This document shows, in pieces, positions 7,777 to 16,737 of a DNA stretch of 64,000 bases. Origin of the DNA: UBA11606 sp964504305 (GTDB lineage: Bacteria; Actinomycetota; Acidimicrobiia; Acidimicrobiales; Aldehydirespiratoraceae); contig CAZDEB010000007.1 in the NCBI GenBank assembly GCA_964504305.1, positions 1-64,000 on the forward strand, in the 5' to 3' direction. The notes beneath the pieces were generated by a model that saw only the letters and a program-made list of their open reading frames with translations, was not told the origin of the DNA and made no database searches. Within the stretch, counting starts at the first letter, position 1. Every line of letters starts with the position of its first letter. Position numbers and translations under genes: made by a program.

Positions 7777-9333
7777 ATGCTGCATCCAGTCGTTACCCGT
7801 TATGCGCCCCATGCGATGGTGTCGACCATCGATCACCTCGCGACCCAGGTGGGGATCGAACTTCTGCAAAAAGGCGGATCGGCGGTGGACGCGGCGATCG
7901 GGGCCAACGCGGTTTTGTCGGTCACTTGTCCGAGCGCTTGCGGTATGGGTGGTGACCTCTGGGCATTGGTGCATAGCGAGGAAGGTCCGCCGGTGGCGGT
8001 CGATGCGTCGGGTATGGCTGGCTCGCTCGCCGATGCCGAGCAGGCGCGAGCCGAAGGTCTCACCTCTATTCCGCTCAAAGGCGACATTCGAGCCGTGACA
8101 ATGCCAGGTTGTGTTGACGGCTGGCTTTTGCTGCACGATCGGTTCGGACGCTTACCGCTCTCCGATGTGTTCGCGGGTGCTATCGCCCTGGCCGAGGGCG
8201 GGTTCCCGACTCATCCGTTGCTGTCGGCCTCGCTGGCACGAGTCGCAGGTGTCGAACACAACGAGTTGCCGGCTTCGGCCAAAACCGGGGACCCGCTGAC
8301 GAGGCCAGGGTCGGCGCGAGCGTTGAGGGCAATCGCATCGCAAGGTCGAGCTGGGTTTTATGGCGGCGAATTCGGCGAAGGCCTTCTCCTGGTCGGCAGC
8401 GCAGAGTTCGCCTCTTCGGATCTTGACGAGACTCAGGCTCGTTGGGTGATGCCCATCTCCGTTGACGCCTTTGGGCATCGGCTCTGGACAGTCCCGCCAA
8501 CGAGCCAGGGGTATCTATCGATTTTAGGCGCGGCGATTGCTGACGGGTTCGAAGTCGGAGACGACCCTCGCGGTGTTCATCTCTTGATCGAGTCGGCGAT
8601 TCAGGCTGGTCACGACCGCCCAGACGTGCTGTTCGAAGGCGCCGACCCCGACGAACTCCTCGCCCCTTCGCTGGTTGCGAGTCGGCGAGCCGCGATCGAC
8701 CCCGACCGGGCCGGAGCTTTGACCTCACCGGCATCAGCGGGAGGCACTACCTACCTGTGTGTCGTCGACAGCAACGGGATGGGGGTCTCGTTGATCAACT
8801 CGAACGCCAGCGGGTTCGGTTCGAACCTTGTGGCGGGTTCGAGCGGCATTTTCCTTCAAGATCGTGGTCTCGGGTTCACCCTCGCTCCCGATCATCCCGC
8901 CGAGTACGGGCCGCGTCGCCGGCCTCCCCATACCCTTGCTCCCGCGCTGGTCACCCATCTTGATGGGTCGCTGCGTTCGGTGCTGGGCACGATGGGCGGC
9001 GATGCTCAACCTCAGGTAGTGCTCCAGCTCCTCGCCGCAACTCTCCTGCATGGCAAAGATCCTGGCCGCGCCGTGGGGCAGGGACGGTGGCGGATAGGCC
9101 AGGATCCGACCACCGGGTTTGATACATGGGACGCTGCGACCGGTAGACGTGTCGAACTCGAGGAACATGTTGCGGCGTCGGTCGGGGCCGGACTCAGCGA
9201 GCGCGGGCATTCGCTTGGTACGGCGTCACACGGCGAGTTTGGTCATGCTCACGTGATTGAGGTGTCACCGCATGGAGCGCTGGCCGGCGCGGCCGACCCC
9301 AGAGCCCTCGTCGCCCTCGCCACCGGCTATTGA
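7777..9333 (+). CDS. Gamma-glutamyltransferase family protein
   Basis: A 518-residue N-terminal-nucleophile hydrolase related to gamma-glutamyltranspeptidase. The N-terminal part has KGGSAVDAAIGANAVLSV and GMGGDLW. The autoprocessing threonine is probably Thr324 in GGTTYLCVVD, where the proenzyme would split into two subunits; GFGSNLVAGSSGIFL and GTMGGDAQPQ fit the small subunit. No signal peptide is seen, so a cytoplasmic acylase-like role is possible. The frame is open upstream through the palindrome, but the ATG at 7777 matches the family start and follows a -10-like GAGACT by six bases. The gene is bracketed by the two palindromes. Confidence 0.85.
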   Translation: MLHPVVTRYAPHAMVSTIDHLATQVGIELLQKGGSAVDAAIGANAVLSVTCPSACGMGGDLWALVHSEEGPPVAVDASGMAGSLADAEQARAEGLTSIPLKGDIRAVTMPGCVDGWLLLHDRFGRLPLSDVFAGAIALAEGGFPTHPLLSASLARVAGVEHNELPASAKTGDPLTRPGSARALRAIASQGRAGFYGGEFGEGLLLVGSAEFASSDLDETQARWVMPISVDAFGHRLWTVPPTSQGYLSILGAAIADGFEVGDDPRGVHLLIESAIQAGHDRPDVLFEGADPDELLAPSLVASRRAAIDPDRAGALTSPASAGGTTYLCVVDSNGMGVSLINSNASGFGSNLVAGSSGIFLQDRGLGFTLAPDHPAEYGPRRRPPHTLAPALVTHLDGSLRSVLGTMGGDAQPQVVLQLLAATLLHGKDPGRAVGQGRWRIGQDPTTGFDTWDAATGRRVELEEHVAASVGAGLSERGHSLGTASHGEFGHAHVIEVSPHGALAGAADPRALVALATGY

Positions 9334-9391
9334 GTTGGATTTGTGCACCGTTCTCGGTGCTATAGCACCGGAATCGGTGCACAAATCCAAC
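9334..9391. repeat. 58-bp nested palindrome, copy 2
   Basis: Outer arms GTTGGATTTGTGCACCG (9334-9350) and its complement (9375-9391) are identical to copy 1. The inner hairpin CGGTGC-TATA-GCACCG keeps its stem, while the bases between inner and outer stems differ. It fills the gap between the convergent GGT and M20 genes, where it could act as a two-way terminator. Confidence 0.9.
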
Positions 9392-9393
9392 AA

Positions 9394-10749
9394 TCAGGCG
9401 AGGAGGTCGGTGACTATGTCGTGGTAGAAGCGGGTGGTGAGGTCGATCGATTCGAGGTCGATGCGCTCGTTGTGACCGTGGAACCGGGACCGGAACTCGG
9501 CGCCGGAAAGGTTGGGGCTGAGCAGACCAGCGCCGTAGGCGATAGCGCCAAGCTCGCGATGAACGCGGGCGTCGGTGAACCCAACGCTGAGGGACGGCGA
9601 CACCCGACTGTTGGGGAACGGGTTGCTGACTGCTTTTTGAAGGGAGTCCCACAGCGGCGTGTCGATGCGGCTGCTGGTCGATGGCTCTTCAAGGATCACA
9701 CTGACATCAATCTGATCGTAGAGGTCGCCCAGCGCGGCTCGTAAGTGAGCGTCGACTTCGTCGGGTCCTTCGCCCGGCAGGGTGCGAATGTCGACGTCGA
9801 TGTCGACCACATCGGGAATGACGTTGGTCTTGGTCTGACTGGCCGCAACGTTGGGGGAAAAGGTCGTGTGGGTGCACGCATGAAGATGCCCGGCCATCGA
9901 AGCGTTGGGCAGCGCGGCGAGCGCGGTATCGAGGGCTTGGTCGTCGAGAAGGATCGCCCGCATCTCGTCATCGAGTCCCATGGCGTCTACCTGGGGCCGC
10001 CAGAACTCGTGGAACCGAGGCCCGGGTTGGTAGTCGGCGATTCGTTGCACGATTGCCGCGGCTTTGACCAACGCGTTGTCGGACCGATACGGACGCGAGC
10101 CGTGTCCGGGCACACCCTTGACGCGAAGTCGGCGCCAGGCGATTCCTTTTTCGCCGACGACCATGTTGATGGTCGGGTTCTCGCTGGTCCCGGCGTGCAA
10201 CCCGCCGTTTTCGGTTAGGAGATAGTCGGTGGTTATCGCCTCGGGGTGATGTTCGCCCATCCACCGAGCGCCATAGGCCGATCCGGCTTCTTCGTCGGCG
10301 ACGGCAAAGAACACCAGATCGCCGCGCAGCCTTGTCGCGGCGCGGGCGACCGAGCGGGTCACGACCGCCATCGACGCGGTCAGGTTCAGCATGTCGACTG
10401 CACCACGTCCCCAGATTTCGCCGTTGATGATCTCGCCGCCGAACGGGTCGTGCTCCCACCCATCAGGCGACACCGGAACCACGTCGGTGTGACCGTTGAG
10501 ACACAGACTCGGGGCGTCGGGATCGGTGCCGGCAATGCGACCCACGAGAGAGGTGCGACCTGGCGCCGCGTGATAGCGCTGAACTTCGATGCCGGCGCCC
10601 TCGAGATAGTTCGCAAGCACGTCGGCGTTCCGGATTTCCTGGCCGGACGATTCGGTTCCGTCGTTGACGCACTGATTACGAATCAGCGTTTGAAGTAATT
10701 CGGTGGTTTCTTCGCCACGCGGTCCGTTGAGGTCGATGCCGTCAGTCAT
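9394..10749 (-). CDS. M20 family metallopeptidase
   Basis: About 451 residues with M20 zinc-peptidase landmarks: LCLNGHTDVVP (metal histidine and aspartate), WGRGAVDM (bridging aspartate) and AVADEEAGS (catalytic and metal glutamates), then a dimerisation domain and a late HGHNERID metal histidine. Relatives are deacetylases, ArgE/DapE-like enzymes and carboxypeptidases; the substrate is not evident. The ATG at 10749 is preferred because a -10-like AAGAAT lies six bases upstream; an ATG at 10767 would add six residues. It is divergent from the next gene. Confidence 0.85.
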   Translation of the reverse strand: MTDGIDLNGPRGEETTELLQTLIRNQCVNDGTESSGQEIRNADVLANYLEGAGIEVQRYHAAPGRTSLVGRIAGTDPDAPSLCLNGHTDVVPVSPDGWEHDPFGGEIINGEIWGRGAVDMLNLTASMAVVTRSVARAATRLRGDLVFFAVADEEAGSAYGARWMGEHHPEAITTDYLLTENGGLHAGTSENPTINMVVGEKGIAWRRLRVKGVPGHGSRPYRSDNALVKAAAIVQRIADYQPGPRFHEFWRPQVDAMGLDDEMRAILLDDQALDTALAALPNASMAGHLHACTHTTFSPNVAASQTKTNVIPDVVDIDVDIRTLPGEGPDEVDAHLRAALGDLYDQIDVSVILEEPSTSSRIDTPLWDSLQKAVSNPFPNSRVSPSLSVGFTDARVHRELGAIAYGAGLLSPNLSGAEFRSRFHGHNERIDLESIDLTTRFYHDIVTDLLA

Positions 10750-10815
10750 GTTGGCATTCTTGCCCATCGGGTAGACCCAGTAGGGTTACCCGTTGTTCCC
10801 GGCTTCAGGAGAGAT

Positions 10816-12237
10816 ATGCGAGGCGTTATCGCCACCGGTACATACGTTCCGCATTGGCGGCTCGATCGACGTGAGGTGTCGACGCTTTTCGGCAAGGGCG
10901 GGGGACAAGGTACTCGCAGCGTTGCGTCCTACGACGAGGACACCACCACGATGGGGTTCGAGGCCGCTAGACGAGCGGTGAGCGGGACTCCAGGGTGTGT
11001 CCCGGAGGCGCTGTGGTTTTCGACATCAACCCCCGCGTATCTCGAGAAAACCAATGCCACCGCGATCCATGCCGCGATGGGCCTGCCATCGTCGGTCGGT
11101 GCGCTTGATCTGGGTGGGGCGATCCGTTCCGGTGTCGGCGCGATGCGGACCGCGCTGACGAGCGGTGGCACCACGCTGGTGGTCGCTGCTGATGTTCGCG
11201 ACGGCATGGCCACTTCGGCCGACGAATCCGCCGGTGGCGATGGCGCCGCGGCGCTCCTGATCGGCGACGACTCCGCTGGAGATGTGATCGCCGAGTACCT
11301 CGGGTCCGGTATAGCTACCGACGAGTTCTTGGAGCGATGGAGAGTGCCAGGCGGTGAGCGGTCTCGCACGTGGGAGGAGCGATTCGGCGAAGTTGCCTAC
11401 GCCCCTTTGATGAAAGAGGCATGGTCGGCCGCGCTCGCTGCCGCCGATCTTGCTGATACTGACATCGACCACCTTGCGGTGGCCGGCCTTCACGGTCGCG
11501 CCATCAAACGAGGCATCAAGGCCTTCGGGGCCGCGGCCGAGCATCTGATCGACGATTTGTCGGCAACGGTTGGCAACACCGGCACGGCCCACCCGCTGAT
11601 GCTGCTGGCCGGGACGATCGAGCAGGCCGAACCGGGTCAGACCATCGCGGCCGTGATGCTGGCTGACGGTGTCGAAGTGGTGATCGTGAGGACCACTGAT
11701 GCGCTGGTTGGCTACGAACCAGCAGTGGCGCTCAGGGGCCAAACCGCAGCATCGACCGGGGCGGCGGTGAGCTACGGCAAGTATTTGTCGTGGCGCGGCA
11801 TGGTGGCTGTCGAGCCCCCCAACCGGCCGGCCCCCAATCGACCATCGGCGGCGGCTGCTCATCGTCGTGACGACTGGAAGTTTGGTTTCGTCGGGTCTCG
11901 CGACCGCTCGACGGGAATGATTCATCTCCCGCCGGCGAGGGTGTCGGAAAAAGGTGGCGCGGTTGATGACATGGAACTGGTGCCGATGGCCAATAGGGGC
12001 GGCACGATCGTGAGCTTCACGATCGACAAGCTGGTGTATTCGCCGAGCCCTCCGGTGGTATTCGCGGTGGTGGACTTTGATGGCGGCGGCCGAGCGCCGC
12101 TCGAACTCACGGACGTCGATCCCGACGAGGTCAAGGTCGGCGACCGGGTAGCGCCGACCTTTCGCCGGTTGTTCACCAGCGACGAGATCCACAACTATTT
12201 TTGGAAAGTAAAGCCGACCAGCGAGGGAGAAGCCTGA
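10816..12237 (+). CDS. HMG-CoA synthase-like protein with C-terminal DUF35 OB-fold domain
   Basis: The 473-residue protein pairs an HMG-CoA-synthase/thiolase-fold N-terminal region (RGVIATGTYVPHWRLDR, SYDEDTTTMGFEAAR, NTGTAHPLMLLAG) with a C-terminal OB-fold domain from about residue 350 (TIDKLVYSPSPPVVFAVVDF, VGDRVAPTFRRL). The loop that holds the catalytic cysteine in HMG-CoA synthases reads LGGAIRSGVGA, with no cysteine, so classical Claisen chemistry is doubtful. AGGAGAG at 10807 is a ribosome binding site. The stop overlaps the thiolase ATG (TGATG), so both subunits are probably made together. An acyl-CoA aldolase or condensing complex is possible. Confidence 0.75.
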   Translation: MRGVIATGTYVPHWRLDRREVSTLFGKGGGQGTRSVASYDEDTTTMGFEAARRAVSGTPGCVPEALWFSTSTPAYLEKTNATAIHAAMGLPSSVGALDLGGAIRSGVGAMRTALTSGGTTLVVAADVRDGMATSADESAGGDGAAALLIGDDSAGDVIAEYLGSGIATDEFLERWRVPGGERSRTWEERFGEVAYAPLMKEAWSAALAAADLADTDIDHLAVAGLHGRAIKRGIKAFGAAAEHLIDDLSATVGNTGTAHPLMLLAGTIEQAEPGQTIAAVMLADGVEVVIVRTTDALVGYEPAVALRGQTAASTGAAVSYGKYLSWRGMVAVEPPNRPAPNRPSAAAAHRRDDWKFGFVGSRDRSTGMIHLPPARVSEKGGAVDDMELVPMANRGGTIVSFTIDKLVYSPSPPVVFAVVDFDGGGRAPLELTDVDPDEVKVGDRVAPTFRRLFTSDEIHNYFWKVKPTSEGEA

Positions 12238-13433
12238 TGGGATCTCACGGCATCAAAGACCAGGTCGCGATCATCGGCGTCGGGTGTACCCCGTTTGCCG
12301 AGCATTGGGACAAGTCGCTCGACGATCTGATCATCGACGCGGCCCTCAGCACGTACGCTTCGGCGGGGGTGGCTCAGACCGACATTGATGCGTTCTGGTT
12401 CGGCACGTCGCAGTCGGCGGCATCGGGGCTGGCGATGGGCGGGCCGTTGAAGATTCATGGCAAGCCGATCAGTCGGGTCGAGAACTACTGCGCGACGGGG
12501 TCCGAAGCTATGCGCCAAGCGGCGTACGCGGTGGCGTCGGGGGCCTACGACGTCGTGATGGCGTTGGGGGCCGAGAAGGTCAAGGACGGGGGCTATCAAG
12601 GACTTAACGCGTTCCCGATCCCAACCGATGGCACTCAACGCACGCTCACCGCGGCCGGGATGTTCAGTCTCATCTTGCCGGCCTACGCCGAAAGGTACGG
12701 CGTTGATGAGGACGAGATTCGTTATGCCGTTGCCAAGATCGCTGAGAAGAATCATTACAACGGGGCCCGCAACCCGTTGGCTCAGTTCCGGCGCGAAACG
12801 TCGGCCGAACAGATCTGTCAGATGGCCGCGGTCGCCGGTCGGCTGAGTGTTTTTGATTGCGCCGGGGTTGCTGACGGCGCCGCGGCGGTCATCATGTGCC
12901 GCGTTGAAGATGCCCACAAGTACTGTTCGAATCCGCTGTACATCAAGGCGTTGTCGTTTGTGGCGGGGACCGGTGCCGGGTCCCTCGACCCCGACTACGA
13001 CTACACGACTCTTTCGGAGTGCAAGTGGGCGGCCGACGACGCTTACGCTCAGGCCGGAGTCCGCGATCCCAAAGCCGAAATTGCGTTGGCCGAAGTTCAC
13101 GATTGTTTCACCCCCACCGAGCTCGTATTGATGGAAGACCTCGGATTCTCTGATCGGGGGGAGGCTTGGCGCGACGTGCTCGACGGGGCGTTCGCCCTCG
13201 ACGGTCGACTGCCGGTAAACCCCGACGGTGGTCTCAAATCGTTCGGCCATCCGGTCGGGGCTTCGGGACTCCGAATGCTTTATGAAGTGTGGTTGCAACT
13301 TCGCGGGCAGGCGCCCCCTGATCGCACCATCCCGAAGTCGGACCGCACATTGGGCCTCACCCACAACCTGGGTGGCTATCCCGGTGAGATGGTCAGCTTC
13401 GTCGGCATCTACGGAACCGAGCTCGACGGCTAG
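12237..13433 (+). CDS. Thiolase family protein (SCP2-thiolase type)
   Basis: A 398-residue thiolase-fold protein. The nucleophilic cysteine is in ENYCATGSEAM, the second cysteine region is EVHDCFTPTEL, and GGLKSFGHPVGASG supplies the histidine. The C-terminal motif reads LTHNLGGYPGE where biosynthetic thiolases carry Cys-Gly-Gly-Gly, as in the SCP-x group. It probably cleaves or forms 3-oxoacyl-CoA together with the preceding OB-fold protein. The frame is open 36 bases upstream, but the ATG overlapping the previous stop is the natural start. Confidence 0.85.
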   Translation: MGSHGIKDQVAIIGVGCTPFAEHWDKSLDDLIIDAALSTYASAGVAQTDIDAFWFGTSQSAASGLAMGGPLKIHGKPISRVENYCATGSEAMRQAAYAVASGAYDVVMALGAEKVKDGGYQGLNAFPIPTDGTQRTLTAAGMFSLILPAYAERYGVDEDEIRYAVAKIAEKNHYNGARNPLAQFRRETSAEQICQMAAVAGRLSVFDCAGVADGAAAVIMCRVEDAHKYCSNPLYIKALSFVAGTGAGSLDPDYDYTTLSECKWAADDAYAQAGVRDPKAEIALAEVHDCFTPTELVLMEDLGFSDRGEAWRDVLDGAFALDGRLPVNPDGGLKSFGHPVGASGLRMLYEVWLQLRGQAPPDRTIPKSDRTLGLTHNLGGYPGEMVSFVGIYGTELDG

Positions 13434-13487
13434 TCGCCGCGACGGGTTTGTCGTGCGGCGACCAAGCCGTCGTGTCACACTGCGGCA

Positions 13488-15872
13488 ATGAAGCATCGGC
13501 CCTTGTCGGGAATTCGTGTTGTTGATCTTGCCGTCGAGCGAGGGGAGTTGTGCGGGCGACTCCTGAGCGACCTCGGCGCCGAGGTCATACGAGTTGAGCC
13601 GCCCAACGGTTCGGACTCTCGGTCGTTGCCTCCGCTGGTTGGCGACCACTCGTTGTTCTTCACGTTCCGTAACGCCGGGAAACTAAGCGTTGGGCTCGAC
13701 CTGAGCATCACCAAAGACGTCGAGCGTTTCGAGGAACTGCTCGCGCACAGCGACGTGCTCATCGATTCGGCCGAACCCGGCAGCCGAGACGATTCGTTGA
13801 GCCCCGAGACCATCGCCAAACGACATCCCCATCTGATCGTGACCTCGATAACCGCCTACGGCCGCACCGGCCCCTACGCCGGCCGAGATGTGCCCAACGC
13901 GGTGCTCGACGCCACCGGCGGCATGGCGTTCAAGGCCGGTGCGGCGGATCGCGAACCGTTACTACCACCAGGAAACGTTGCCGACGACACCGCCAGCATG
14001 CACGGCGTGTTCGCCATCGAATGCGCGCTGCTGCAACAGATCGAAACCGGTGCCGGGCAACTCATCGACTTGTCGGTCAACGAAGCCTGCGCACAAATCG
14101 CCGACTGGTCGTTGTCGAACTGGACCCGTTCGCTTGATGCTGGTTCGCCATCGCTCGACAGTCGCATCGGTCCCGGACCCGTCTACACGATCCTGCCCTG
14201 CCTCGACGGCTACGTGCGCCTCGTGATCATCGCCCCTCGGCACTGGAAAGCAATGCGGGCCTGGTTGGGCGAACCCGACTATCTGCAAGAACCCGAATAC
14301 GAGACGTTCATGGGCCGATTCGGGATCGCCGACGCCATTCTCAACCCGCTGTATACCGAGCTGTTCTCGACCATGACGATGCTCGAAGTTTCCGAACAGT
14401 GCCAAGACCGCGGGATCGTATGCACGCCGATTCTCAAACCTTCCGACGTGCTTGCCAACCCTCACTTCGAAGCCCGGGGAAGCTTCGACCAAGTCAAACT
14501 CGACGGCGGCACATCCACGATGTCGCTGGCCTCGGGATTCTTCGAAATCAACGGTGCTCGTATCGGTCCAACCGGCCCGCCGCCGGCCGTGCCCGGTCAG
14601 GACACCAAAACCGTATTCGCCTCGCTCGGCGACCCCCGGCCCGCCCCCGAATCGACGCCATCAGGGCGGCCACTCGCCGAACTCAAAGTCATGGACTTCG
14701 GTCATGGCGGCGTCGGTGTCGAAGCATCACGCCTGCTCGCCGAATACGGCGCCGACGTCGTCAAAATCGAGTCGCGCTCCTACCCCGACTTCATCCGAGT
14801 GGTGTTGGGAGGAGAAATGTCGCCCTCATTCGCCACGTCAAGTCGCAGCAAACGAAGTGTTGGCGTCGATGCCAAGTCTCCCGAAGGCGCAAAGTTCCTA
14901 CGCCGTATGGCCCGCCGCGCCGACATCGCCATCGAGAACAACTCGACTGGCATCATGGACTCGATGGGCTTGGGGTTCGCCGACCTGCACGCCGAGAACC
15001 CCGCCCTCACCATGATGTCGAGCCAACTAATGGGCTCGCGAGGTCCATGGGCCACATGGTCCGGCTACGGCCCCAACACCCAAGTCACCGGCGGCATGAC
15101 CCACCTCTGGAACTACGAAGGGGACGACGCCCCCGCCGGCAGCATGTCAATATTCCCCGACCACTTCGCCGGCCGAACCGGTGCCGTAGCCGCCCTAGCC
15201 GGAGTTCTCGGGCGCAAACTTCACGGCGATCAGGGCATCCACGTCGAGGTGTGCCAAGTCGAACAAGTCATCAACGTGATGGCCGACCTTCTCGCCAAAG
15301 AATCGCTCGACCCGGGCTCGGTTGTTGCCCGCGGCAACCACAACGACCGCGGCACCCCGTGGGGCCTCTACCAATGTGTCGACGGCGATAACTGGGTAGC
15401 AATCTGCACCCGCAACGATCGGGACTGGCGAGGACTAGCCGAGGCCATGGGCTCGCCCGAATGGGCCATGACCGACGAGTTCGCCGTCGTCGCGGGACGA
15501 CGCGAACGAGAGAACGAGATCGACGCACTAATCAGCGCGTGGACAGGAGTGCACAGCGTTGCCTATGTGGTCGACGCCTGCCTCACCGAAGGGGTGCCGG
15601 CCGGACCGATGCTCAACAGCGAAGGTCAATACCACGACGCACACCTGCGGGCTCGAGGATTCATCGTCGAACTCGACCAGCCGCCCATTGGCAAAATGAC
15701 TTTCGAAGGGCCAGCTTTCCAGGCAACCGGAATGGACGGACCCGACATCCGTCCCGCCCCCGGCCTTGGCGCTCACACCCGCGAAGTAGCCAAAGAAACC
15801 GGCTACGACGACGACGAGATCGACGAACTACTCGCAGCCGGTGTGCTCGAACTCGACCACCCGGAACCGTGA
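13488..15872 (+). CDS. Double-domain CoA-transferase (CaiB/BaiF, family III)
   Basis: At 794 residues this is twice the usual length of a family III CoA-transferase. The first copy spans about residues 1-375 (SGIRVVDLAVERGELCGRLL, GAEVIRVEPPNGSDSR) and the second about 395-794 (ELKVMDFGHGGVGVEASRLL, GADVVKIESRSYPDF). Each half has the aspartate-containing segment that forms the acyl-anhydride intermediate (VADDTASMHGVFA and IFPDHFAGRTGAVAA). Such enzymes move CoA between carboxylic acids. A -10-like CACACT sits six bases before the ATG. The next gene starts directly after the stop. The substrate is unknown; the neighbours suggest lipid or sterol-like acids. Confidence 0.85.
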   Translation: MKHRPLSGIRVVDLAVERGELCGRLLSDLGAEVIRVEPPNGSDSRSLPPLVGDHSLFFTFRNAGKLSVGLDLSITKDVERFEELLAHSDVLIDSAEPGSRDDSLSPETIAKRHPHLIVTSITAYGRTGPYAGRDVPNAVLDATGGMAFKAGAADREPLLPPGNVADDTASMHGVFAIECALLQQIETGAGQLIDLSVNEACAQIADWSLSNWTRSLDAGSPSLDSRIGPGPVYTILPCLDGYVRLVIIAPRHWKAMRAWLGEPDYLQEPEYETFMGRFGIADAILNPLYTELFSTMTMLEVSEQCQDRGIVCTPILKPSDVLANPHFEARGSFDQVKLDGGTSTMSLASGFFEINGARIGPTGPPPAVPGQDTKTVFASLGDPRPAPESTPSGRPLAELKVMDFGHGGVGVEASRLLAEYGADVVKIESRSYPDFIRVVLGGEMSPSFATSSRSKRSVGVDAKSPEGAKFLRRMARRADIAIENNSTGIMDSMGLGFADLHAENPALTMMSSQLMGSRGPWATWSGYGPNTQVTGGMTHLWNYEGDDAPAGSMSIFPDHFAGRTGAVAALAGVLGRKLHGDQGIHVEVCQVEQVINVMADLLAKESLDPGSVVARGNHNDRGTPWGLYQCVDGDNWVAICTRNDRDWRGLAEAMGSPEWAMTDEFAVVAGRRERENEIDALISAWTGVHSVAYVVDACLTEGVPAGPMLNSEGQYHDAHLRARGFIVELDQPPIGKMTFEGPAFQATGMDGPDIRPAPGLGAHTREVAKETGYDDDEIDELLAAGVLELDHPEP

Positions 15873-16724
15873 ATGCGCCGGACCCGGTCGCCATGGCAAC
15901 TGATGGCCGTACTCGCCGCGGCAGCCATCATCGCATCATGCGGACGAGCCGACATGGCTGAACCAAAAGTCCAAATACCGGTTGGCGACGTCGTCTTCTA
16001 CGGCGACGCACCCCAACAATTCGGGGTCATGAAACTTCCCGACGGCGAAGGACCATTCCCCGTAATCGTGTTCATCCACGGAGGATTCTGGAAGAACGCC
16101 TACGACCTCACCCTCGCCGTACCCCAAGCCGACGATGCCCGCCAACGAGGCTTCGCCACGTGGAACGTCGAATACCGGCGACTCGGCGACGAAGGCGGCG
16201 GATACCCCGGCACCCTCCAAGACATCTCCGCGGCAATCAACATGCTGGCCCGCATCGACGCCCCGCTCAACCTCGACCAAGTAACCGTCGTCGGCCACAG
16301 CGCCGGAGGCCACCTCGCCCTGTGGGCCGGCCAACGAAACCGACTCTCCAAGAACTACAACCCAACAGTCACCCCGATGCTCGTAGTCGGGCAAGCGCCC
16401 GTAACCGACTTCGATGGATCACTAGGACTCGGCAACGGAGCCGTCGTTGCCTTCATGGGCGGAACGCCCCAACAACTCCCCGACGCCTACGCCGCCGCCG
16501 ACCCGATGAGGCTCCTACCCATCGAAGTGCCGCAAATGATCGTGCAAGGCGGATTCGACACCACCGTCCCCGCCAACCAATCAGCCCGCTACCGCGACGC
16601 CGCCGGAGACCAACTCGTCTACATCGAATACGAGTACGCCGACCATTTCTCGGTCATAAGCGCCCAATCCCAATCATGGCTCGACGTGCTCTCCGAGATC
16701 GATAGACACCGCAAATCGCAGTAA
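15873..16724 (+). CDS. Alpha/beta hydrolase lipoprotein
   Basis: The 283-residue protein begins with a lipoprotein signal: a basic start, a hydrophobic stretch and a lipobox ending IIASC at about residue 27, so it should be anchored outside the membrane. The catalytic part has HGGFW (oxyanion hole), VVGHSAGGHLALW (serine), GGFDTTVPANQ (aspartate) and YADHFSVI (histidine), like BD-FAE/carboxylesterase-type hydrolases. The ATG directly abuts the upstream stop codon, so it is probably co-transcribed with the CoA-transferase. Confidence 0.8.
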   Translation: MRRTRSPWQLMAVLAAAAIIASCGRADMAEPKVQIPVGDVVFYGDAPQQFGVMKLPDGEGPFPVIVFIHGGFWKNAYDLTLAVPQADDARQRGFATWNVEYRRLGDEGGGYPGTLQDISAAINMLARIDAPLNLDQVTVVGHSAGGHLALWAGQRNRLSKNYNPTVTPMLVVGQAPVTDFDGSLGLGNGAVVAFMGGTPQQLPDAYAAADPMRLLPIEVPQMIVQGGFDTTVPANQSARYRDAAGDQLVYIEYEYADHFSVISAQSQSWLDVLSEIDRHRKSQ

Positions 16725-16725
16725 C

Positions 16726-16731
16726 TAGATT
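16726..16731 (+). promoter_or_regulatory. -10 box for leaderless PhyH mRNA
   Basis: TAGATT ends six bases before the ATG at 16738, supporting a promoter in the 13-bp gap after the lipoprotein gene and a leaderless transcript. Confidence 0.45.
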
Positions 16732-16737
16732 GCGCGC

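Noticed and set aside
11026..13649. Two long minus-strand open frames (388 and 484 codons) opposite the HMG-CoA synthase-like and thiolase genes
   Set aside because: Both are antisense shadows of recognisable proteins and lack domain signatures.
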